Below, piece after piece: positions 55,340 through 64,000 of a stretch of DNA of 64,000 bases. Each line of letters opens with the position of its first letter. The first letter of the stretch is position 1. The translations under genes were made by a program, and so were the position numbers. The DNA comes from Aedes albopictus (lineage: Eukaryota > Arthropoda > Insecta > Diptera > Culicidae). Location: positions 366,299,238 through 366,363,237 of the forward strand of contig NC_085138.1 of NCBI RefSeq assembly GCF_035046485.1, written 5' to 3'. Under the pieces are notes generated by a model that ran no database searches, was not told the origin of the DNA, and worked only from the letters and a program-made list of their open reading frames with translations.

Positions 55340-57848
55340 AGTGACATCTTAGCCCATGATAGATGGCCATTTTGCACCCGTTACGACCCAGTTTTTAAAA
55401 ATGCTAAAAACCGATGAATCCGCGGCGTTCAAAGAGTTTCAGAAACGCGGTTTGGTCGAAAACTTTAAGCGGTATGCTTCCCTTGAAAGCAAGTTTAAGA
55501 ACTTGTTCAAGGCGAAAAACAAGCGGTTACTGGCGTCGGTTCGTCGAGGGTTTGTCACGCGAGACATCGATGAGAACTCTTTGGAACGTCGGGAGAAGAA
55601 TGCGTAACGCGTCGTCGGTTAACGAGGATCGTGAAAGCTCTCCTCGATGGATCCTCAAGCTCGCAAAAAAAAGTTTGTCCAGATTTCGTACTCGTGGAGC
55701 GAATAATTCGTGGTGTTTCCGAAGATAGGGACGACATGGATAGGCCGTTTTCGATAGTTGAATTCTCACTTGCTCTTCTTTCATGTAATAATTTCGCTCC
55801 AGGAATGGATCGAATCAAGTTCAACTTGCTTAATAACCTCCCCGACGTCGCTAAGAGGCGCTTGTTAAACTTGTTCAATTAGTTCCTGGACAACAACATC
55901 GTTCCGGATGATTGGAGTCAAGTGAGGGTGATAGCTGCTCAAAAACCTGGGAAACCCGCGTCAGATCATAATTCGTACCGTCCAATCGCGATGTTGTCTT
56001 GCCTACGGGACTTGTTGGAGAAGATGATTCTCTTTCGAACTGGACAAATGGGTTGAATCGAATGGCATGTTATCAGATACACAATTTGGTTTCCGCAGAG
56101 GCAAAGGAACGAACGACTGTCTTGCGTTACTTTCCTCAGAAATTCAGCTTGCGTTTGCTCAAAAGCAGCAAATGAGCTCAGTGTTTTTGGATATTAAGGG
56201 AGCTTTACAGCCCATTTCTTTACAACTTTTATGTTAGAGACATAGATGATTGTCTCATGGAAAATTGCACGTTAAGACAGCTTGCGGATGACTTTCTTGT
56301 TTCTGTAACGGGATCAATAGCAGTTGATCTGCAAGGACCACTACAGGATACTTTGGACAATTTGTCTACTTGGGCTCTCAAGCTGGGTATCGAGTTCTCT
56401 CCGGCGAAAACTGAGATGGTTGTCTTTTCTAAAAAACATAAACCGGCTAAGTTTCCGCTCGTTCTGATGGGTAAGACAATCACTCACAGCATGTCTTCTC
56501 AATATCTCGGCATATGGAGCGACTCCAAATGCACATTGTGTATCTGATACAAAAAAGCCAAAAGCGAATCAACTTTATGCGAACTATTACCGGAACTTGG
56601 TGGGGAGCGCATCCGGCAGATTTGATCAGGCTGTACCAAACAACCATTCTGACGGTTTTAGAATACGGTAGATTTTGTTAACAATCCGCGGCGAAAACAC
56701 ACTTGCTGAAGCTTCAACGGGCTCAGTACCGTTGCCTTTGGATCGCGTTAGGTTGCATGAACTCGACTCACACAATGAGTGTAGAGGTACATACTGGTGT
56801 ACAGCCTCTGACAGACCAATTTGCGGAGTTATCGTTCCGGTTCCTCATCCGATGCGAAGTTGTGAATCCATTGGTCATAGAAATTTTTGAAAAGCTGCTC
56901 GAACAGAACCCTCAAGCTCGTTTTATGGGTGTGTACTACTGGTAAATAACGCTGGAGGTAAGCCCATGTCCGGTTAACACCAATCGTGACAATTTCTAAC
57001 ACTTCGACAGTTGCTCTGTGGATTTTGATCTGTCCATGAAGGATGAGAAGGATGAGAATACCAGAATCTCTTCGTTCCGTGGGTATTCCACATTTTTTTG
57101 CAAGTAAGTTCGGGCATGTTAGCGGGGACAGACAGTTCTTCACAGACGGTTCGAAAACTGATGAGTCGACTGATTTCGGTGTCTACAATGAATTTCATAG
57201 CGCCACCTACATGCTTCAAAAGCCATGTTCGGTATACATTGCTGAGCTAGCGGCTTACACCTTAGAGTACATTCGCACTCTTCCCCCTGAGCACTAATTT
57301 ATTTTTACCGACAGTCTAAGTTCTCTGGAGGCTGTTCGGTCAATGAAACGGATGAAGCACTCAGCGTATTTCCTGAATGGAATACGCCAAGTATTGAGTG
57401 CTTTGACCAAACGCTCATACATCATCACCATAGCTTGGGTCCCTTCACATTGCTCGATTCCGGGCAATAAGAAAGCGGACTCACTGGCTAAGGTGGGCGC
57501 TAGTGAAGGCGATATTTACGAGCGTCAAATCGCCTTCGACGAATTTTTTGCATTGGTCCGTCAGGAGACCTTGATCAGCTCACAACACAAATGGAGAGAT
57601 GGAGAGATGGGTTCAAAGGGTTGGATTTAGGCCACGATTTCATTCGTGTAATGTGTCGGTTGATGTCCAACCACTATTTGTTGAACGCACATACCTTCCG
57701 TATTGGGCTCTCAGAAAGCAATCTCTGTGTCTGTAGCGGGGCTTACCAGGATATCGAACATGTCGTGTGGGGATGCAATGAGTATCGTGAGGGGGCGGTC
57801 CAGAATGTCGAATTGTTTGAAAATCCATATTCACTAAAACTGATGTAG
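55340..57848 (+). pseudogene. I-clade-like LINE ORF2 remnant with RNase H
   Basis: Plus strand, frameshifted. In order: linker (YWRRFVEGLSRETSM); reverse transcriptase start (SLALLSCNNFAPGMDRIKFN, QVRVIAAQKPGKPASDHNSY, RPIAMLSCLRDLLEKM); FRRGKGTNDCLALLS; catalytic LADD (QLADDFLVS at about 56278); and a thumb region (TEMVVFSKKHKPAKFPL). RNase H then shows all its acidic sites (FTDGSK, AELAA, TDSLSSLEAV, HCSIPGNKKADSLAK). A C-terminal Cys/His region with NLCVCSGAYQDIEHVVWGC is followed by a stop at 57846-57848. The part around the second reverse-transcriptase block is deleted, and a stop sits just before TDSLSSL. RNase H plus this Cys/His tail points to the I group. 5' truncated. Confidence 0.85.
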
Positions 57849-58169
57849 TCAGGGCGTTAACAGTGTGCACCCAAAATAACCAAAATTGGCATTTCATAAT
57901 ATTTCGCTTCCTGAGGAGGCGGTCCAGAATGTCGAATAGTTTAAAAATCCATATTCACTAAAACTGATGTGGTCAGGGCGTTAACAGTGTGCACCCAAAA
58001 TAACCAAAATTGGCATTTTATAATATTTCGCTTCCTGAGGAGGCGGTCCAGAATGTCGAATAGTTTAAAAATCCATATTCACTAAAACTGATGTGGTCAG
58101 GGCGTTAACAGTGTGCACCCAAAATAACCAAAATTGGCATTTTATAATATTTCGCTTCCTGAGGGGGCG
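57794..58169 (+). repeat. 124-bp tandem repeat, first part of array
   Basis: Units start (GGCGGTCCAGAATGTCG) at 57794, 57918, 58042 and 58166. Unit 1 is the last ~18 codons of the LINE plus its 3' untranslated region. Later units carry a frame-breaking TAG where the LINE has TTG (GAATTGTTT versus GAATAGTTT). The fourth unit is cut at once by the insertions at 58170-61031. Confidence 0.92.
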
Positions 58170-60182
58170 CACAGTGGGAAAAATCGACCCAAAAAACGGA
58201 TCTTTTAACGCCGCTGGTTTCGGTCCGTGAAGTTGACCATTTCTGACGTAAAAAAATACGAGAAATCGATTGGTGCTAATTTCATTCACCGCACGGCACG
58301 GGAAGTGGTCCATTTTGCCCCATTTCGCCCTTTTTTCATACAAAAGGAGAATTAAAATGTACTTTCAAACAAATAACACGACTGTAGATCATTGACAATA
58401 GCTGCAGGTGTAATAAGAAGTTTATAGGAATCATAAGAATACATGAAAGATCCTTTTTAATGCTTATTTTGCCCTATATGCCCCAACAACTGTCGGATAT
58501 TCACAATTTTTCCTAATTATGAATAGATTTTTAATGTTACTGACTTAAAGTTGATTTGTTTGGCATAAACATAAAGCGGTAGATCGTTTATCACCAAAAT
58601 AATCTTCGGGAGTTGTCCAATTTGCCCCATTTTGCCCTATTTTCATGAAAAAATGAGATTTATAATGTTTTTATGAAAAACAAATACTGCTATGGAACGT
58701 TGAAATTAGTTTTAGGTGCAATTGGAAGCTAACAGTTATCATGCGTATATATGAAAGATATTTTCCCTATTTTACCCTACATGCCCCTAAAACTGCTGGA
58801 TAATAACATATTTTGTATGATTATGTAATGTCGCTGGATCCAAAACATGAAGCCCTGGATCATTTTTGATACATACAAATGCGGTTTACCGATCAATACT
58901 ACAATCATTCTCGGAATAGTATATATATAGCTGTCCATTTTACCCCAATTTGTCCTGATTTTGTCATGTAGTGAATAAATCAATTTGCCCTGATTTGTTG
59001 TCAAGTAATGAATAAATTAATTTCCCTTATTAGCATTGGTACTGAAACCAATCTTATCAAAAAGACATATATTTGAATTTTTCTATAATAACAGCTTTTG
59101 ATGGGGAACTAAGGGCATAATAAGCATTTTATAAAATATGTCAAATATGCGCTAAACTGATTAAATGGGGCGTCTCAAAGCAAATTATATATATTTAAGA
59201 TGCCCCATTTAATCAGTTGTGTGCATATTTGCCACAAATTAAGATTAGGGTTAATGCTTATTATACCCTGTATTCCCCACCAAAGTCATATGTTTTAACT
59301 GTCCTTTCGATTACATTGGTTGCAGTAACAAAAGTTCATCGGTTTGGACATAAGCAAATCGGGGAAATCAATTCATTCATGAGGCGACAGCATATCAGGG
59401 CAAACTGGGGTAAAATGGACAGCTATTTGTACCCTCCCGTGAATGATTCTAAACCTTATCGATAAACCGTATTTGTATATATAAAAAATGATCTAGGAAT
59501 TCATGGATTGCAACCAGTGACATTACAAAATAATAGAAAAAATGTTATCATCCAGCAGTTTAAAGGGCATGTAGGGCAAAATAGGGAAAATATCTTTCAT
59601 TTATGCGCTGTTAGCTGTTAGCTTCATATTGCAACTAAAACTAATTTCAGCGTTCCATTACAGTATCTGTTTCTTATAAATGCATTTTAAAACTCATTTT
59701 TTTATGATAATAGGGCAAAATGAAGCAAATTGGACAACTACTGAAGATGATTCTGGTGATAACAGATCTAGCGCTTTTTGTTTATGCAAAAAAAAAAAGA
59801 AAATCAAATCAGTAACATTAAAAATCCATTCATAATCATGTAAAATTCACAATTTCCAGCAGTTGTTGGGGCATATGGGGCAATATAAGCATTTAAAAGG
59901 ATCTTTTATTTATGTTTATGATTTCTTTTAACCTCTAATTACACCTGCAGCTATTTTCAATGATCTACAGTCATGTTAGTTGTTTGAAAGTACATTTTTA
60001 TTCTCTTTTTGTATGAAAAAAGGGCAAAATGGGGCAAAATGGACCACTCCCCGTGCCGTGCGGTGAATGAATTTAGCACCAATCGATTTCTCGTACTTTT
60101 TTACGTCAGAAATGGTCAACTTCACGTACCGAAACCAGCGGCGTTAAAAGATCCGTTTTTTGGGTCGATTTTTCCCACTGTG
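58170..60182. mobile_element. 2-kb foldback element with ~1-kb arms
   Basis: Ends CACAGTGGGAAAAATCGACC and inverse GGTCGATTTTTCCCACTGTG. The arms stay complementary, with point changes and small indels, to a centre near 59160-59215 (ATTAAATGGGGC / GCCCCATTTAAT). GGGCG stands on both sides (58165-58169, 60183-60187). GCCCCATTTTGCCC-like words recur throughout. No transposase frame. Confidence 0.85.
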
Positions 60183-60187
60183 GGGCG

Positions 60188-61031
60188 CACATTGGTCGGG
60201 CTCCATACAAAGGGGCGGCCAAAACTCTCAAAAAACGGAATTGATATTTTTAAACTTTTTTTCGCCTTATAACAAAGATAATGTATTGTAGTTTTATGAT
60301 TCTCAACTAAAAGCATACCAGCTTTTGTATTTCAATGACATTTTCACTACCAAAGTGGCCTAAGTCATAAAATTGAAAAATGAATTATTCGAAAAAAGTA
60401 AAATAATAATATTTTGAGAATGGAATATATGTTTTATGTTATCCAGCATATGAAAGCTTGTTATTGGACTGTTTGAATGCACGTATGGTGCAAAATTAAT
60501 ATGTCACAAAACTTTTCAAATTTTCATATATTGTACCTTAGGAATTTTGGTAATTTTTAAGTTAAAAAACGGTTCGTGTCGTCACGTGTCGCCGCAATTT
60601 TGAATAGTACATCTTAAACATCATGCTTAGGGCTGCATAAAAACGTTTAAACTTTTTGCAGAAATTTGCAGTTTTTCAAATTAGAGCTATTTAAAAAAGT
60701 CATGTTTTTTCATATGTTTTACGTTATTTTTTCATTTTTAACTGAAATAAAATTTATCTTCCCACATTTTTCACACGTTTTGAACAAACCTGATTGGATT
60801 TGATCGAAAGATGATCATTTAATTAAATTAAAATTGATTTTCTAACAAAAAACGCAAAAAATGTGGGGTATGCTGATTTTAACCGTTTTTGAAATTATTG
60901 AAGTTACGTAATTTTTGAATACTCCTTTTTAAACACTAAAAATACTATATAACATATCTAGACAACCTATAACTTCGATTAAACACATAAAAATAGTTTT
61001 GGCCGAACTTTATCTTTTTCCGACCATTGTG
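60188..61031. mobile_element. second TIR element, tandem to the foldback
   Basis: Begins CACATTGGTCGG and ends CCGACCATTGTG. Subterminal GGCCAAAAC also pairs. GGGCG flanks it at 60183-60187 and 61032-61036. The terminal word CACAnTGG is shared with the foldback, so the two may use the same transposase. AT-rich interior, no gene. Confidence 0.7.
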
Positions 61032-61032
61032 G

Positions 61033-61555
61033 GGCGGTCCAGAATGTCGAATAGTTTAAAAATCCATATTCACTAAAACTGATGTGGTCAGGGCGTTAAC
61101 AGTGTGCACCCAAAATAACCAAAATTGGCATTTTATAATATTTCGCTTCCTGAGGAGGCGGTCCAGAATGTCGAATAGTTTAAAAATCCATATTCATTAA
61201 AACTGATGTGGTCAGGGCGTTAACAGTGCGCACCCAAAATAACCAAAATTGTCAAGGAAATTTCCTTTACGAAAAGATCCTGGACCGACCGGGAATCGAA
61301 CCCGTCACCCTCAGCATGGTCATGCTGAATACCCGTGCGTTTACCGCCTCGGCTATATGGACCCTATAAAAGAAGAGCTGGTTACTCAGTGTGTAACTTG
61401 GAGTAACCACGATGACACCACTGCCCGAGGGGGCGGTCCAGAATGTCGAATTGTTTAAAAATCCATATTCACTAAAACTGATGTGGTCATGGCGTTAACA
61501 GTGTGCACCCAAATTAACCAAAATTGGTATTTTATTATATTTTGCACCCTGAAAA
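61033..61555 (+). repeat. 124-bp tandem repeat, second part of array
   Basis: Units at 61033 and 61157 keep the 124-bp period. The second is broken near 61250 by a SINE head. A further unit begins at 61432 and ends near 61550 with an A-run. GGTTACTCAGTG...GAGTAACCACGATGACACCA follows at 61379-61422 and again at 61580-61622. Confidence 0.88.
61252..61365 (-). mobile_element. tRNA-derived SINE head inserted in the array
   Basis: Minus strand: GGGTCCATATAGCCGAGGCG (box A), CAGCATGACCATGCTGAGGG, GACGGGTTCGATTCCCGGTC (box B), then TTTTCGTAAAGGAAATTTCC. Same family as the SINEs in the 4.6-5.5 and 12.4-13.3 kb arms, but better preserved at box B and truncated after it. Confidence 0.7.
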
Positions 61556-61669
61556 AAAAATTTATTTGAACTGAAGAGCTGGTTACTCAGTGAGTAACTT
61601 GGAGTAACCACGATGACACCACTGATCGTGAGGTCAGATCTGAGCTGCATGAAATTCTCCGGGTCCGAG

Positions 61670-62026
61670 CAGTGTTGGTAAAATCCCACTCAAAGCAGAC
61701 TCACGAGCCACACCTGCGTGAGCATACTTTCGCGCGATTCTGAATCATTTTCTCACGCACGCGATTTTCATGCAAAATTACGCTCTCACGAGTCAAGCGC
61801 CGAAATCTCGTTCGTTTGTAAAACGAATCCAAATCAATTTGAACGACATTCAATGTTATTGTACGCTAGATTTGCTTTTGTTCTATCATATAATCCTAAA
61901 AACAATGAGTAAAATCGCGAGTCAACTCATGCATGATTTTTTCGGCGGTGAGTTTGGCGAGTCAAGAATCGCGCGTGAAACAACTAAACCATGAGATTCG
62001 AGAATTTGAGTTTTTTACCAACACTG
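61670..62026. mobile_element. hAT-type MITE with perfect 8-bp duplication
   Basis: CAGTGTTGGTAAAATCCCAC at the left and TTTTTTACCAACACTG at the right. GGTCCGAG at 61662-61669 and 62027-62034. CAGTG ends plus an 8-bp duplication fit hAT. The interior is rich in CTCACGAGTC-like words. Confidence 0.9.
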
Positions 62027-62034
62027 GGTCCGAG

Positions 62035-62514
62035 GAAAACAACAGAAACCCTTTGAAGATGTGTTGGCAGGACCTGATTTGGAATACATGAACCTGATTT
62101 TCCAGTTTTTGAAACATGTTGATGTCAGAGTTTGATGTAGTACGTTCCTTGTTTTCGTTGTCCGCCTTTTGGTTTTGTTGTTCGCCCCTGTCTGTCGTCG
62201 CCTCCCTTCCGTTTGTCCTCTTCTTGTCGTTGTCTACCGATAAAGTCCTTTCTTTTTGGTTCCGTTACAGATATGGACAATTTGTCCCATCAATGATTTT
62301 AGTATAAGTTAGCAAATAATTTAGTTGTAAACCTATAATTCGGTCCTTCTCAATTTTATTTTATTTTTTTTTACAATCCTTAACCTCGAAACAGCTCGGC
62401 TTCCCAAACTAACATACTTTTAAGGCAATAATAAATTGTAAAATGTAAAATCATTGGAAAAGCAAAAGATTTCGGCTCAGTTATGCCCTTGTGCTCGGGC
62501 GCCACAAATAAACG
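62035..62514. other. intergenic, no gene
   Basis: Mixed-composition sequence. I see no supported feature. Confidence 0.3.
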
Positions 62515-63075
62515 AATAAGTAAAAAAAAGACCAACTGAAACGCCTCTGAGGCCTGCTGAGACCCATTAAAGACCTTTTGAGACTCCTACATGCCAACTC
62601 AAACGCCCCTGAAACCCCCTGAACTCCTTGAAATACTTCTGAGGCCTCGTGAGACCTGTTTGAGACTCTATGCGACCTCCTCAAGATGTCCAATGAAACA
62701 TCCTTTAATCTCCCTCGAATCTCCTGAAATGTTACGGAAGCTTCCTGGGACTAGCGTGAGACTCCCTGGAAACCCCTTGAGATCCCCTGATTTGCTCCTG
62801 AGACATCCTGAATCGTCCCTAAAACCTGATGTCCCATGAGATGTCTACGAGACTTCTCTGACATATCTTGGAACTCCCCTGTATCATGTAACACCCTTAA
62901 AGCCCCTATAATGCTCCTAAGAACCCCTTGAAACGTTGCTAAAACCCCTGAAACCGCCTGAGGAGCCCTGAAACGTACATGAGAACCACTAAAACGCCCT
63001 TGAGACCCACTGGAACCCACTGAAATGCCTTTAACTTCTCTTGAGTCTCCTTAAAATGCCCATGAGCACCACTGA
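62515..63075. repeat. degenerate CCTGAGAC/CCTGAAAC short-period repeat
   Basis: Words such as CCCCTGAAAC, CTCCTGAAAT, CCTGAGAC and CCCTTGAGAC recur every 8-17 bp. Open frames of 70-90 codons on both strands here are repeat-derived. Confidence 0.65.
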
Positions 63076-63600
63076 GTTTTTCAACACAACTGTTTTGTAA
63101 CAAGCACACATTTTAGGTTCTTGAGAAATTCTCGTATCCCGTGACCATAGATTAGAAACCATTGATTTGAGAAAAAAATATTTCACAATCCAAGCTATCA
63201 ATGCTTATATTGTAAACAAACTGAGAGACTTCCCCGCCACTTGTTTTTTTTTTGTGACAATGGTTCAATATTTAGAAAGAAATTCCAAATAGTGATTACA
63301 AAATTTAAAATAAAGATACATATATTGTCCGATGCACTAATGCCATACATCCAGAAGACACTTCACGCATAAAAAATGTCCACAAAAATCACTCTAAACA
63401 GAGACCAAATAATTTGTAATACATTCGAATCAAGCCTGTGCACAGAAAAGGCGACAAGGGAGGGCCCAATTTTGGCAAAGGGCGGAGGTGTGCCTAGTGT
63501 ACACAACATCGGTAATTGAAGGGGTTTAACCCCCAAAACTCCTCCCTTGTGCACGGACTTGATTCGAATGCTAGATCCCACGGCTATATAGCAATACAGG
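63076..63600. other. intergenic, no feature seen
   Basis: Unassigned. A short inverse match between 63425-63470 and 63510-63560 (AAGGGAGG/CCTCCCTT and neighbours) hints at a small stem. Confidence 0.3.
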
Positions 63601-63603
63601 TAT

Positions 63604-64000
63604 TCTTCGATATAACGTACCCTCGATATAGCGAATTCGATATAACGTACATTTTGCTTCGATATAACGTACAACATTGAAAATTTTAATTTTTCCCAGG
63701 AATAACCCTCAGATAAGCTAGGAAACCACTCAAATCAATGTTTTATTGCAGTGTCAACCTTGTTACCTAGAATTAGCGCAAATTGGGGAAAAATTTTGTG
63801 TACGTTATATCGAAGCAAAATGTACGTTATATCGAAGCACATAAAACGAAATTACTTTTTCGTGAAAACTCATGTTTTTCATTATTGGTTTTGTGAATTT
63901 CACCGAAATCATTATTTGGGGTTAATTTCACGTCGAAATCATCAATATTAGCATAAAAAATATTATTTTTTTCTCTGCTTCGATATAACGTACACTTCGA
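63604..64000. mobile_element. element with repeated TCGATATAACGTAC motifs, cut by window end
   Basis: TTCGATATAACGTAC or close variants occur at about 63607, 63623, 63640 and 63658, and in inverse (GTACGTTATATCGAAG) at 63801 and 63822. A further forward copy starts at 63977. Both orientations and the clustered ends suggest subterminal binding sites of a DNA element that continues beyond 64000. Confidence 0.65.

Noticed and set aside
57794..58169. A CRISPR-like array from the regular 124-bp repeats
   Set aside because: There are no unique spacers. The repeats are head-to-tail copies of a LINE 3' end in a eukaryotic context.
61252..61365. A functional tRNA gene with clear box A and box B
   Set aside because: Acceptor-stem pairing is poor, a SINE-specific tail follows, and the same head occurs in other SINE copies in the window.

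Overview
The window looks like intergenic-rich nuclear DNA from a culicine mosquito, most likely Aedes. It has few, short-introned genes in AT-rich DNA packed with mobile elements. These include tRNA-derived SINEs with GAA-type tails resembling the Feilai group, RTE-clade and I-clade LINE remnants, and many TA-, TTA- or 8-bp-flanked non-autonomous DNA elements. The species is inferred from this style and from my memory of mosquito repeat families. No search was run.

Three host genes look intact. (1) A two-exon GPI mannosyltransferase of the PIG-Z/SMP3 type (23266-25388, minus). (2, 3) A head-to-head pair of secreted or membrane-tethered type-B carboxylesterases (40367-42273 minus; 51283-53207 plus). 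The pair share four exons, identical splice phases and a conserved upstream block. The plus-strand copy has Asn where the catalytic His should be. A fourth, unrecognised two-exon gene (705-1495, minus) has coherent splice sites and phase but three in-frame stops, so I call it a pseudogene.

Layout: 1-1.5 kb holds the pseudogene. 1.8-7 kb holds TIR elements and one arm of a ~1 kb near-identical inverted repeat, whose partner lies at 12.4-13.3 kb. Between the arms lie a direct-repeat pair, a LINE-like insertion with a 36-bp target duplication and a perfect 70-bp-arm palindrome. 13.7-19.3 kb is decayed short-period repeat with a SINE and a palindrome. 19.7-22.9 kb is a broken RTE LINE carrying two nested MITEs. 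23.3-25.4 kb is the PIG-Z gene. 25.8-38 kb is decayed repeat, MITEs, a SINE and a ~155-bp tandem element. 38.4-39.6 kb is a foldback with TTA flanks. 40.4-53.2 kb is the esterase pair, separated by ~9 kb that holds a 2.7 kb 12-bp satellite and a second RTE copy. 53.4-54.7 kb holds SINEs and an RTE tail. 55.3-57.8 kb is a decayed I-like LINE whose 3' end has been amplified as a 124-bp tandem repeat (57.8-61.6 kb). That array is split by a 2 kb foldback and a second element. 61.7-64 kb holds a hAT MITE with a perfect 8-bp duplication, another short-period repeat and an element with repeated TATAACGTAC motifs that runs off the window.

The genes do not form an operon or an evident pathway. The main themes are tandem and inverted amplification, possibly including amplification of LINE 3' ends, and divergence within an esterase pair. 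The very long open frames at 45-48 kb are artefacts of a 12-bp satellite and are not annotated as proteins.
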